This document shows, in pieces, positions 36,411-49,292 of a DNA stretch of 64,000 nt; the stretch's first letter is position 1; every line of letters starts with the position of its first letter. Where the stretch lies: NCBI RefSeq assembly GCF_003576645.1, contig NC_044920.1:291986-355985 (forward strand), given 5' to 3'. This DNA comes from Ipomoea triloba. Its lineage: Eukaryota > Streptophyta > Magnoliopsida > Solanales > Convolvulaceae. Below the pieces are notes generated by a model. It saw only the letters and a program-made list of their open reading frames with translations. It searched no databases and was not told the origin of the DNA. A program made the translations under genes and the position numbers.

Positions 36411-37909
36411 AACTCTACACCTATTTGTAACCATTTCTTTAGATGATAGAAGCCCTAAGCGGCAAGTATAAACAGTTGTGAAGGTAGAAAGAGAATTTTT
36501 TCTACTTTGGCTAGACACCAAAGTTTCGAGGTCTCATTATTTTAGAGAGAAATAAACACACATTTTCATCTCGAAAGAGACTCATGGGTTGAATTTACAC
36601 TAAACTGGGAGGAAAAATTATGCTCCAAATTAAATTTTACTAATAACCTAATACTCAATTATTATTAGGAATACACTTGTATAAGATTGTCACGGATTCT
36701 TATTTGTAAGGCGAATCGCGTCGAGTCATATCAATATGCAAATGTAATACTTATATTAATAAATATAATACTAAATCAGGAATAACATATTTGTTACTTA
36801 TAAGGAAAAACATAATACTTTTAAGAACAAATGTAATACTTTTATATTTTGATATAAAAGTATTACGGAGTACTTTTTTCATAAATAGTATTCTTATAAG
36901 TAATGTTGTATTTATAAAGGAAAATGTAATATTTTTTATGAAAAATATGATACTTTTACATTAAAATGTAAAAATATTATATATATTTTTCTTCAAAAAT
37001 ATTATATTTTTCATATAATTATTTTATTTCTGATTTATTATTATATTTGATAATATAAGTATTACATTTTATTTTATTTCGACCGATTCATCTCACGTAT
37101 TGTCTCACGCAAGTTTTTTAAAACTATTATTATTATTACTCCGTATTATTGTTATTTTGCCTTGTATTAATTTGAATGCAAAACTTCCAGATGGCGGTGA
37201 CATCACGGCTGACGCAAGTTTGTAACATTCCGATAACTTCCGAGTTTGGAACATGCGTATATGTTCCTCTTATGTTTGACTGGTCAATTTTATACTTAAT
37301 TAATTAATATTAATTGATTATTGTAATCGAGTCTCTAGATGATATTGACTGGACGGAGAGGTCACATCTTCCAGTAACTCTTTTGTTCAAAATAGACAAG
37401 AAACGCACATTCACGCCGTGACAATTATATTAAATTTAATTAGGTGGTATGCTGTGATTAAAATATACTATAAATGAATACAATTTTATATGAAATACGG
37501 AGTAGCATTTTTTAAGTATTATATTTGTGTTGGACTGTTGGTACATAAAATATGTGATATTTTATAAAACACTAGTCCTAATAATGCATGTCCTATTATT
37601 GTATTTTCTGCAAAATTTTAAGGTAAAAATTTGTGTAAAATAGTCTTATGGATCTTTATGGATAAAACGAATTGAGTTAAAGACAACTTTAGTAACAATC
37701 AATTTAACCCTAAATAGTATCACAATTTCACATATAAGTATTACAATATCTATCATAAGTAACAATCTATTTTCAATTTAAATTAATATTATTATTTTTT
37801 ACGATAAGTATTACAATTTATTTCATAAGTAACATTTCACATATAAGTATTATAATATTTACATTAGAATTACACTTTATAAGTATCATAATTTCAGTTA
37901 TAAGTATTA

Positions 37910-37918
37910 AAATATTTA
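37910..37918. repeat. MULE target site duplication, left
   Basis: AAATATTTA, identical to 43309-43317. Confidence 0.95.
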
Positions 37919-38089
37919 GGAATAATGCTCAAATTGGCCACTGAACGAAACCTGAAAGTGCAATTAAGCCACTGAACAAAAAAAAAGTGCAATTACTCCC
38001 CTCAACACTCCAAATATATGCAATTTTACCTGATAGCAGGTTAACACTCCATCCAACAGGTTGCATGTTGACGTGGACGATGACTTGGC
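37919..38089. repeat. MULE terminal inverted repeat, left
   Basis: Pairs with 43139-43308 in inverted orientation. Both contain CACTGAACGAAACCTGAAAG and CCTGATAGCAGGT, the latter itself a small palindrome. Confidence 0.93.
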
Positions 38090-38694
38090 ATTTTTTTTAT
38101 TTTCTTTATTTCCTTTCCTTCTATTTGTCTTGACTTGGCATTTTTTTCTTCCTTTATTTTCCTTTCCTTCTATTTGTCTTCTTTTTTTTTTTCTTTTTTT
38201 CTTTTTTTTTTTAACAGACTTCTATTTGTCTTATTCTTTATAGAACAACTAACCATAATTAAGATAAGTGTAGGACGTATGAGTTGCAATATTACATAGC
38301 ATCCAAATCTTCTCTCCAAATTAAATTACGAAGTAGATAAATTTTGTGGAAGAGTATTCAATTTTATACAGTTTATATTCAGTAAAAAAGATGGACCAAA
38401 AACAGTATATATTCAATTTATATAAGAACTAAGATGTTAATAAATAGAATGGAAACGGATCCTTGACAGTGCAATACTTTGGAGCTAAATTAGGCTAAAA
38501 GGTGGACCAAACACTACTTTGAAGCTAAAACATCTAGTGTACTTCCTTTTATTACAATCTGCAAAAAATCTACTGTAGTACCTAGTTCTTTTGTATGAAC
38601 ATATACACCCAAAAATTAATCTCCAGGAAGCACAATATTTGACAATGTAATCACAAGTTTCCACAGCAAAAATAATAGGCCACAAGTTTTTCCA

Positions 38695-41600
38695 CTACTT
38701 ATTCTTCTTGCCCAATGCAGTTGCATTCCTTTCAACAGATAGCACTTGTTGTCCTCTTTGTCCAGGCTACATAATGCATAAAACTTAAAATATTAGTCAT
38801 ACTAATTCTAACATTTAAAATTAAACTATATTAATTTAATATTATGAGTCACTTACATTTAATATTTGTGCTCCACTGTTTGGGTTGATGAACACACCAA
38901 AACCACCATACCTTTTTCTTTGTTTAGTTGTCCTAGAACCAGAACCAGAAGCTGAAGCAGAACCATCAACTGAAGCAGAACCAGGAGCTGATGCAGAACC
39001 AACAACTGAAGCAGAACCAAAAACTGACATAGAACTCTTAGTAGGGCAAACTTTCTTTTGATGTCCCTTTTGTTTACAAATAGAACATGTCATAATTCGA
39101 CCTTGCCTTGAAATTTTTCCAACAGGGGGTTCATTATGTTCACGTGTTCTTTTTTTCTTTGGCCTACCCGTCATTGGCCTTGGTAAAGGAGCTAATATTT
39201 CTTCACTATTAGTCCTAGGCCAGCTGATGTCACCATTAAGTGGTTGGATAGTGTGACTGTAAATCTTCTTGTAGACATCCTTGGAGTAACATTCATGAAT
39301 GTATTGTTCTGGATATTGGCCTTTATCAAATATGGCACACACTGCATGTGCACAAGGTATACCTGTTAGATCCCAATATCTACATGAACATGTTTTTCTT
39401 TCTAGCTTCACTTTGAATTGTTGTCTTCCCTTCTTGATCTCATATCCATCATCCCCGTTGAAGTCAACATGCCATCCTATACTTTCAACTATGTTCACAT
39501 CTAGCTTTTTCATTACTCTAGGTCCAAAGTTACCAGACCATTTCTCTACCTCTTTCCTACATCTTGCAACCCTTGTCATAGTAGCAACCCTTATATCTTC
39601 TAACATCTTGATTATTGGTTTGCTTCTTGCCTTGACAATTGTTCCATTAAATGCTTCACACATGTTGTTATCTACAGAATCACATTTGATTTCGGTTCTC
39701 ATAAAGGCCTTGCACCAGAACTTTGCAGGATAGTTGGCCAAATCAGCTTTAGCTTGTGCATCTTTTAAACCCAATTGCTCAACCATTGCATTGAAATGCT
39801 CTTCAGTTGTTGCATTTGCACACATCCAAAAGTACATCTTCAATACCTTGCCTCTGTGTTTCTTACTCCAATTAGCATGTATATGTCTAGCACAGTTCCT
39901 ATGTTCAACATGGGGTAGAAGTTCTTGGATCACATTGACTAAACCCTGCCAAAAAAAAAAAAAAACTGACCAAGTCAAACACAATTTTCCTGTTTGTTTT
40001 TTAAAAAATCCATGTCTGTAGAAACAAAAACAAAAATTGCATAGTTAAAAAAAAAATCAGTTCAAAATTACCTTTTGTTGATCTGAAATTATTGTCCAGT
40101 TCCAACTGTTGTTGATATTCAAGTCCTGTACCAATAACTGTAAAAACCATCTCCAAGAATCTGTGTTTTCTATCTCAACAACTGCCCAAGCTATTGGATA
40201 CATCTGGTTATTAGAGTCCCTCCCAACAGCAGCTAAGATCTCGCCCTTCATAACCCCTTTCAGAAAACATCCATCCAAACCAATAATAGGTCTACACCCA
40301 GATAGAAACCCATTTTTCATTGCTTGAAAACAAACATAAATCCTTTGAAATGTGCAAGGTGCCTCTGGAACTACCCTAGTAGTTTCGACAATAACAGTGC
40401 TTCCAGGATTAGAGTTCAAACACTCTTGAGCATAATCTCTAATTCTCTTAAACTGTTCTGAATACCCTAGATTCATCCTCTTTAAAACAGCTTGTTGTGC
40501 CCTTCTAACCATACTAATTGTCACATTAATTTTCAAGTCAGTCTGTATAGTATCCTTAAGCTTGGTATGTTGCATGGTTGGGTCTTTTATAATTATATCC
40601 TCATATTTTTCTTCCAACCATTTCTGAGTTACCATTTTCAACTTGTATTTACAGTTGCACCTATGTTCAAGCATGCATGTTTTCAGCTGGAAACATCTAT
40701 ATCTTTCTTCCCAACTACAATGGCAAAGAAATGGACACCCCTCAACACATTTCACCCTCACCCGCATACTCTCATTTTTGTATAAGTATATATCTCTTTT
40801 AAAGTGCACTGCATACTTGATCATGGCAGTCTTAAACTGTCTTGCATCCTCAAATAACATTCCTGGTTCTAGCTCTGGAAAATCACATAATGGATTATAA
40901 GATCCTGGTTCTAGCTCTGGAAAATCACATAATGGATTATAAGATGGCAGTTTAAATTTCCTTGATGGAGGTGTTGCATCTTTTGAACTATCTTCTTCTA
41001 ACTCACATGTTGGTGGGTCTGCAGAGTCATAATAATAGTTATCACTATAATCCTCACCCTCATCTTTGCTTCTTTTACTTTTTTCTAGGTTCATATCAGT
41101 GCCCTTATCCTTGCCCTTATACTTAACCTCCTTTCCCTTACCCTTACCATCATCTTCTCCTTCATCCTGTAACTCCACATTAATCTGTGTTTCATCCTCT
41201 TGTGTAAACCCTCCAATATCATTCTCAAAGTTAGTATCTTGACTATCCCCCTCATCTACATCATCAAAATCACTATCTTCTTCATCACCTTCATTTCCAT
41301 CACCCTCATTTATTTTCTCATTTCCCTCATTCCCTTCACATACATCTACATCACCCGCATTACCCTCATCATTCCCTTCACATCCAGGTAACAAATATGT
41401 TGAAATTAATTCAGCATCATCTATTCCATGATCCACATATATATCACATGATTTAAATTTTATTGCTAGTGCAGTTAGGTCTAGGGTACTTGCATCATTC
41501 CACAAAACTCTTAATTGTTCCAATGACTCACGGGGTGCTTTATAATATAATGTCTCAATTTTTCCACATTGACCTTCTTGGATGAACTTCACTAAATGTG

Positions 41601-41721
41601 GGTATGAAAGTAAATTTGGGTCAATGTTTGCATACCAATGATCCCCATGTATGTACTGCAAATCTTTTTCTTTAACAAAATTTCCCCCATGGTGTATTAT
41701 TAGCTCTACACTAGTGCACAT
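38695..41721 (-). CDS. MURA-type MULE transposase
   Basis: Cuts and pastes the surrounding MULE by binding its terminal repeats. Three exons: 40072-41721, 38857-39945, 38695-38766 (GT-AG introns, all phase 0; 937 codons with stop, 936 aa). The start is the ATG at 41721. Domains in order: an N-terminal PB1-like MuDR region (ELIIHHGGNF), a long acidic low-complexity stretch rich in Glu, Gly and Asn, the MuDR DNA-binding region (FPELEPGMLFEDARQFKTAM), the DDE transposase core (IIGLDGCFLKG; AAVGRDSNNQMYPIAWAVVE; WTIISDQQKG; DNNMCEAFNGTI), a SWIM zinc finger (CSCRYWDLTGIPCAHAVC, about residues 735-755) and a CCHC knuckle (CSICKQKGHQKKVC). A 42-bp in-frame tandem duplication repeats 14 residues before the DNA-binding region. 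Every exon is open, so the element could be autonomous; expression is unknown. Confidence 0.92.
40862..40945. repeat. 42-bp tandem duplication inside the transposase
   Basis: Two identical 42-bp units (40862-40903 and 40904-40945) encode SYNPLCDFPELEPG twice and keep the frame. Confidence 0.97.
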
Positions 41722-43138
41722 GACTGCCAAAACCTAACAACAAACAATTCATTCTAGGCAATTCAATTAAATAGAAGACTATCAATTCAATTAAATAGAT
41801 CAGAACACTATCTGCACTAGTACAGTATCAATTCTAACAAATAGGTCATCTACAACAAATTAAAATCGATTGTAACTTGACAAATAAATAAATTAAAATC
41901 AATTGTAACTAATCCTTGACAAATAATAGCATCAACAATATTCATGCACATGTGTCATGTCTCTATAATCTAATCATCTATACATCAATTAAATTCCATA
42001 CATAGCTAAAATCACTTTTATATCAATCTGCAAGTAGCCTAAAATTAAAGTCTTCTCTGCATCTCAATGCATTCTGACTGAAATTCAAGAAATCATACAT
42101 CTCCCTAATCCATACTTTTACAGCATAACATAATTAAACCCGCTGGCTTTCTCTGCATACTAGCGAGCATAAATATATAAAATAATTAATATATAAACTC
42201 AATGATATAATATTTATTTAAACTTTTAGTTAAAACGCCATCTATTCATCAATTCATATATACCATTGCAGTTCTGCTACATATTCATTGATTAGTTAAA
42301 ACGGCATCTATTCATCAATTCATATTCAGCATTCATTCCAATGCATGACACGTATTTCTTTTGGGCATTTCATCGAACAACATGAGGTACACTCAATGTT
42401 CATTAAACAAATAAGCTATTTTATTAATTTTCCTTAGGATTTAGGGACCACACGGTTCACTCAATGCTTCATTAAACAATGAAGCAATTTTTTTTTTTTA
42501 GTTTAGAGACTACAAGTGTGACTCAATGTTCCATAAAGACCTAGACAAAGATGGACAACCATGCATGTATAACAACAACGCTGCAGAGATGTCTGAAGAT
42601 TACAACTTCTTCAATTAAAGACAAAAGTCAAAAAAAAAAAAACATAAACACCCAACATAACACATACTATTAAAAAAAAAAAAACATAAACACCCAACAT
42701 AACACATACTATTAAAATAGACTGAAATTAGTGGGAAATACATACCTTAAGGAATTGAAACTGCGAACTGATGAACCTTTTTTTTACCTTAAGGAATTGA
42801 AACTGCGAACTGATGAACCTTTTTTTCTTTGAAAATTCGAACTGATGAAGCTATGAACCGATAAAGCTACAAATTGATAAATTGTTAGGGATTTAAGGTG
42901 TGGTTTGGAAATTTCATAGTTGATTTGGAAATATATAATTGAAGCTTAGTTGTTTAATGGAAGATTGAGTGTTATACACACGGTGATGGAACATTGAGTG
43001 TTTAATGGAAATTTCTAATTGAATTTTAGTTGATTTGGAAATTTTGATTTGGAAATTTCATAATATACCTTATTAGTTTGACTGGTACACGTACGGTGGA
43101 AAATAAAGGAAAAAAAAAAAGAAAAAAAAAAAAGAAAA
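41722..43138. other. MULE internal non-coding region upstream of the transposase
   Basis: By position this is the transposase promoter and leader. It contains small direct duplications: AAAACATAAACACCCAACAT twice near 42639 and 42681, and a 44-bp duplication near 42740-42826 around CCTTAAGGAATTGAAACTGC. Confidence 0.6.
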
Positions 43139-43308
43139 GCCAAGTCATCGTCCACGTCAACATGTAACCTGTTGGATGGAGTGTTGACCTGCTATCAGGT
43201 AAATTTGCATACATTTGGGGTGTTGAGGGGAGTAATTGAACTTTTTTTCGTTCAGTGGCCTAATTGCACTTTCAGGTTTCGTTCAGTGGCCAATTTGAGC
43301 ATTATTCC
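43139..43308. repeat. MULE terminal inverted repeat, right
   Basis: Inverted partner of 37919-38089; ends at the 9-bp target duplication. Confidence 0.93.
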
Positions 43309-44056
43309 AAATATTTATCATTACTAACAATCATTGTATCTTAAATATTATCACAATATCACATAAAAATATTACAATGTCTATTATAAGTAATATTTTA
43401 TTTATTTCAAATTGGTATAATTTTTTTGTTTAATAAATATTATAATTTATATAATAGGTAACAAGTAACTATCTTAGATTTAACCCATTTTACAAAGTCA
43501 CTGATTAAGATCTTAAGAAGGTTTCACACAAGTGTGACTTTTTATTATTATTATTTTTAATGGTTACTAAGTGGACAAATATTTATCAAATTGTTTTGGC
43601 TAGTGGATTTGAATATAAGATAATATATACAATTTGAAGGCTAACAATAGTCAGTTTGTTTATTCATGATAAATGAGAGTTTGCATGAAATAAATTATAC
43701 TATGTCATTGTAGTAAAATATGATATTTATTTAGTGTGTAATTAGACAATAAATTATACTCTTTAAAATGCAATAGATCAAATATATAAGTTGTAATTTT
43801 ATCACTTTTATTACAAATATAATCAATGATGCATATAGGAACTCTTGAGAGCACTTTGAATTTTGCCGTTTTCATATTTGATACTTACGATCGTAGGAAG
43901 CAATAGGAAGCATTGTAATTTTATCACTTTTATTACAAATATAATCAATGATATTTGAATTTTGCCGTTTACGACTAAAATGACTACTAGCCAATACAAT
44001 CAATAGGAAGCAAATTAAAAGAACAAAAAAAACGTGTTTTCAAAAAAAAAAAAAAN

Positions 44057-45338
44057 TGGGAAATACATACCTTAAGGAATTGAAACTGCGAACTGATGAA
44101 CCTTTTTTTCTTTGAAAATTCGAACTGATGAAGCTATGAACCGATAAAGCTACAAATTGATAAATTGTTAGGGATTTAAGGTGTGGTTTGGAAATTTCAT
44201 AGTTGATTTGGAAATATATAATTGAAGCTTAGTTGTTTAATGGAAGATTGAGTGTTATACACACGGTGATGGAACATTGAGTGTTTAATGGAAATTTCTA
44301 ATTGAATTTTAGTTGATTTGGAAATTTTGATTTGGAAATTTCATAATATACCTTATTAGTTTGACTGGTACACGTACGGTGGAAAATAAAGGAAAAAAAA
44401 AAAGAAAAAAAAAAAAGAAAAGCCAAGTCATCGTCCACGTCAACATGTAACCTGTTGGATGGAGTGTTGACCTGCTATCAGGTAAATTTGCATACATTTG
44501 GGGTGTTGAGGGGAGTAATTGAACTTTTTTTCGTTCAGTGGCCTAATTGCACTTTCAGGTTTCGTTCAGTGGCCAATTTGAGCATTATTCCAAATATTTA
44601 TCATTACTAACAATCATTGTATCTTAAATATTATCACAATATCACATAAAAATATTACAATGTCTATTATAAGTAATATTTTATTTATTTCAAATTGGTA
44701 TAATTTTTTTGTTTAATAAATATTATAATTTATATAATAGGTAACAAGTAACTATCTTAGATTTAACCCATTTTACAAAGTCACTGATTAAGATCTTAAG
44801 AAGGTTTCACACAAGTGTGACTTTTTATTATTATTATTTTTAATGGTTACTAAGTGGACAAATATTTATCAAATTGTTTTGGCTAGTGGATTTGAATATA
44901 AGATAATATATACAATTTGAAGGCTAACAATAGTCAGTTTGTTTATTCATGATAAATGAGAGTTTGCATGAAATAAATTATACTATGTCATTGTAGTAAA
45001 ATATGATATTTATTTAGTGTGTAATTAGACAATAAATTATACTCTTTAAAATGCAATAGATCAAATATATAAGTTGTAATTTTATCACTTTTATTACAAA
45101 TATAATCAATGATGCATATAGGAACTCTTGAGAGCACTTTGAATTTTGCCGTTTTCATATTTGATACTTACGATCGTAGGAAGCAATAGGAAGCATTGTA
45201 ATTTTATCACTTTTATTACAAATATAATCAATGATATTTGAATTTTGCCGTTTACGACTAAAATGACTACTAGCCAATACAATCAATAGGAAGCAAATTA
45301 AAAGAACAAAAAAAACGTGTTTTCAAAAAAAAAAAAAA
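44057..45338. repeat. 1.28-kb direct copy of 42732-44055 (apparent contig overlap)
   Basis: Directly after the N at 44056 the sequence TGGGAAATACATACCTTAAG restarts and runs through the MULE right end, target duplication and unique flank up to the same A run. The copy lacks the extra 44-bp unit found in the first version. The single N, together with the repeated unique flank, points to unmerged contig ends. Confidence 0.9.
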
Positions 45339-46042
45339 CTAAAAAACGTAAGAAGAACTTGAAAAAATTGGCAATGTTATTGCTTTTGTACATATACAAC
45401 TACCAATTAAAGATTGGGCTGAATATGAAAAGTAAATCACTCAAATCAAGGGTATTATTATTGTAAGTTGATATTTTGATCTCAAACATAAGGAAAACAA
45501 TATTCAAAATAATACAAAAAATGATATTAAAATATTAGTTTATGATCTCTCCGATGTACTTGTCATAAATGAGATAATAAGTCCCCCACATTTCAAACTA
45601 TAATGGGCCTGGACCATGAGGCCGAATACTGAACCGCCGATATCCAACTCACCATTTTATATATATATTTTTTCAAAATATGTTAGAATCTTTCATATAA
45701 TATTACTTAGTATAGTAATTTTAAAAAAAAACTTGGAGCGTGTTTGCTGAATCTAATTGAAAAAACAAATGGTGAAAAGAAATTCCATCTACAATTCCTT
45801 ACTTCGGTAGGGTGTGTATATATATCTCATATTTTCATAAATGTTATTTTCATCATGAGTAAAATGTGAAAACAAATAATGAAATATGTCTATTTCAGAA
45901 AATGATAAGTTATTCCTGACTTATTCTATGAACCAAAGATGCCATTAGTGTTTCATAAACCACGAATTAAGTACCAAAACATTGAAAACAGTAACATTTA
46001 TCTTTCTTTAGTTTCAGTGCTCACTAGCTGATCAAATGTATT
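45339..46042. other. AT-rich intergenic region, nothing recognised
   Basis: No ORF of note, no repeat ends identified. Confidence 0.6.
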
Positions 46043-46450
46043 AAAAAAACATTATTGCAAAAAAAAAAAAAAAAAAACATTATTGCAAAAAAAAAAAAAA
46101 ACATTTTTGGAAAAAAAAAAAAAAACATTTTTGGAAAAAAAAAAAAAAACATTTTTGGAAAAAAAAAAAAAAACATTTTTGGAAAAAAAAAAAAAAACAT
46201 TTTTGGAAAAAAAAAAAAAAACATTTTTGGAAAAAAAAAAAAAAACATTTTTGGAAAAAAAAAAAAAAACATTTTTGGAAAAAAAAAAAAAAACATTTTT
46301 GGAAAAAAAAAAAAAAACATTTTTGGAAAAAAAAAAAAAAACATTTTTGGAAAAAAAAAAAAAAACATTTTTGGAAAAAAAAAAAAAAACATTTTTGGAA
46401 AAAAAAAAAAAAACATTATTGCAAAAAAAAAAAAAAAAAAACATTATTGT
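46043..46450. repeat. A-rich minisatellite, 24-bp unit
   Basis: About 13 units of CATTTTTGG plus 15 A, flanked on both sides by variant units (CATTATTGC plus 15-19 A). ORFs in several frames here (KKKKTFLE or FGKKKKNI repeats) are only the repeat translated and are not genes. Confidence 0.95.
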
Positions 46451-48780
46451 AAAGAATGATAATTGTATTTAAAATAACGTAAGAGATGTTGAACTACCCA
46501 CCCAGATAAACTTCAGTAATTATTAGATGAACAAGATCGAGTCCAACGTTTTACATAGTGTAGCACAATTAAGGTGTTTGCAGACTAAAGGCGATATGAT
46601 ATGATGTTCTTTCCCCGTGATAGGCAGATGCAGGCACTTAGCCGCCCCGCCCCCCAGGCAGGGCTGCGCAGCCGCACCGATTACCATTGACTTTTCAAAA
46701 CAACGTGCGAAAAGCTAAGCGAAAGGGTCAGTAGAACAGAAATGTAGAAGCACGTGTTCTTGGTGCCCCAAAAAAACAAAATAAAAGAGGAAGCACGTGC
46801 TCAGGAAACGACAGCATCACAGAAATTAAAAGCTACTGATCCAATGATCAGCTCACCAATCTGCAATTTGCCACATACGTCCAAACTATCTAACGTGTAT
46901 GTATGTTTTGGTAAAATTAAGGAAGCGTTCAACGTTTGCAAAAAAGGAATATTATAACTAGGCTGCCACCCACTCTTACTAGTTATGAGAAAGATGCAAT
47001 TTATCTCAAAAAGAATGATGTAATAAATAAAACATGCATGATTCAATATAATTACGAATTTGATTATTGCTCACATCGATCCTTTTAGTTGAACCAGTTG
47101 CGTAAGATCTTTATAGTATGATTTAGTTATCATGTTATATACGTAGTATAATTTATAAATTATTATACAAGAGCGAAGTTGCACTCTAATTGTATTTCAT
47201 AATAATATGCCAACAGTAATATTATTCACCAAATTGTAGCAACTCTCGTTAATATGAAATTAGCCAACTAAGGCCTAATATGCATGCATATAATATTCAC
47301 ATAATAAAAAAAATATGTATTATAATCCATGCTGAATTATATATAAGATTTATATTAGAAGCATATCTAAAAGATCCATAATATAGAGACGATTTTGAAT
47401 CAAGAATGATAAACATGATGGGTTTCATGATCTTCAATTCCCTAGCTATATTCCTTATTATTTGGTAGGGATAATGTGATATATATTCTTTTACGCCAGG
47501 GATTATAAATTCATAACACCATTATATAATGCGGTGTAATATGTATTACAGAGTATATTTTAATATTTATAATTTGACCCCTCTCATGATTAGAAATATT
47601 TCTTATAATATAATATCACATAATTAATTGGATTATGATATCATGAGTGAGTGTAAATATAAGCAGAGTGAGAGATTTCAATTGAATTTATTGTCACTTT
47701 TGTGTTATATAAGTTGTTGCATGCAATATGTAATGCTTGACTCAAAATTTTATATAAATGTACTTAGTTCATGAAACATTAATAATTGTATAGTTGATTT
47801 TGCAAGGATGAATTAGTAAGTCATCTTTTAAATATGTTAATTAATTAAATTACATACAATTTTTTTTTTTTGAAAATAAATCAAGCAATCAAATTAATCA
47901 TTAAAAAAGTGGCGAATACAACTAGCTAGGATTATAGTATAGAATCAGCTAACTAAATGACCAGATTGTGAATTAGCTGTCATAGCAAGAGTATGTGCAT
48001 GTTCATTTGATGATCTATGTTTTCGATGATCTATATAAATTATTGTAGGTTTTAAAATGTGATCCTTGAGCTATGAGGTGATGAATACATATGAATTCTT
48101 AATTATTTTCTCAGTTACAAATATGATTTGTTTTATTTGTGGAGCAAATAAATCTCTGTTTAAGCCAAATGTTTTGGAAATTTTGCATACCATTTTATTT
48201 TCTTTATCCTCATTTTTTTTTTAAAACTATCCTAATTTTTTTGTTCAATCATTAATACATCAACAATTTTTTTTGCTCTTTGGTTGAAATGAAAATCTAT
48301 TTACATTGTAAGTAGAAGATCATATCTACAACTGATGAGATGATTAAGTAACCAAATATGTTTTATCTTAGAATTAAATGATCATATTGACTATTAAGGA
48401 GATAATTAAGGGGCTAAATATGTCCATTTTATAATTAAGAGACTAAATTTAAACATGCAAAATAATTAAGGGATCAAAAGTGTAAAATTCCCTTCTACAT
48501 TTGACAAGTATATTCATCGAAAAATTTTTTTCTTTCATCGACAAATTTCTTTTCCCCTCGTCATCGCCCATTTTTTCATTGTCATGTTGTTTTCCTATGA
48601 AAGATGCTACTTTGCCCGTTTAAATTTATGTCAAAATGTTCACATTTTGATTTTGACGTGAAAATAAAACTTTTTATATTTATTAGTTGTTCATGAATAA
48701 ATTGATATAAATGCATGTTAAAAAAAAACTACCATAGTTATAAAGTATACAATAAGATGAATCAAATAGTTTGGCTAGGA
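46451..48780. other. AT-rich intergenic region
   Basis: No gene seen. One short GC-rich patch (about 46640-46682, GCCGCCCCGCCCCCCAGG) stands out from AT-rich surroundings. T runs occur at 47860 and 48210. Confidence 0.6.
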
Positions 48781-48990
48781 AGCCAAAGATCACCTTGTGG
48801 TCTAGTCACCCAGTATCCTGGTTTACACTCCCACATGGATGATGGGAGTGGGTTCGAGCCTTAGTTGAGTCAACTGTTGACTCTTTGTGTTTCAGTAGGT
48901 TGAGAAAGTAGTTATGAACAGGTAGGTAAATAGTGCTAAGAGATAAATTTATGAGAGTAGTGTAATTTTACTCTTTCCTTTTATAAAATA
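48781..48990 (+). mobile_element. tRNA-derived SINE
   Basis: CACCTTGTGGTCTAGTCACC (A box) and GGGTTCGAGCC (B box) are followed by TTTCAGTAGGTTGAGAAAG and GTAGTTATGAACAG, the same body as the SINE at 7526-7715. No clear poly(A) tail. Confidence 0.7.
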
Positions 48991-49292
48991 GTAGAATTTT
49001 AAAATGTGATTACTAAGATTTAATTCCATACTATTGTTGGTAAATTAAATTTTAAAGTATTCTATTTTGAGAAAAAAAATCATCCATCTGATAGATTCAG
49101 AGGCACCTAGGCCCTAGCTCTGTAACATTTTCATGGTGCTATACAACTAATAATACAACTAAGAGCATCCTTATTAATGGAGTTTTTTCACGGTAACTGA
49201 GGAGTTTTTGTAAGTGTGATTAGGAAAGAGAGAGTGGAAAAGGAAGAAAAAAAAACAAAACAAAAATAGTTAAAAAAAAAAAAAAAAAAAAA

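Larger units (their letters stand above)
34855..37909. other. AT-rich intergenic region with MITE and SINE copies
   Basis: No gene seen. It holds an ACACAAGACACATAA-type low-complexity stretch (34855-34990), a small hairpin (34998-35034), a TIR MITE (35098-35269) and a SINE-like copy (36302-36410). From about 36670 to 37910 there is a long series of degenerate AAGTATTAC/TAATACTTTT units. Confidence 0.6.
37919..43308 (-). mobile_element. Mutator-like element (MULE), 5.39 kb, apparently complete
   Basis: Terminal inverted repeats of about 170 bp (37919-38089 and 43139-43308) begin GGAATAATGCTCAAATTGGC on both ends and are about 90% alike. A perfect 9-bp target duplication, AAATATTTA, flanks the element (37910-37918 and 43309-43317), the size expected for Mutator. 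The only gene inside is a transposase whose exons all remain open. The right end is given a second time after the N at 44056 (up to 44591). Confidence 0.95.

Noticed and set aside
46083..46410. CRISPR-like regular array
   Set aside because: Units are directly adjacent with no unique spacers, in a plant nuclear context; it is a simple minisatellite.
46024..46472. Four overlapping Lys- or Phe-rich ORFs of about 130 codons
   Set aside because: They are the 24-bp A-rich minisatellite translated in different frames and strands; 24 is a multiple of three, so no stops arise.
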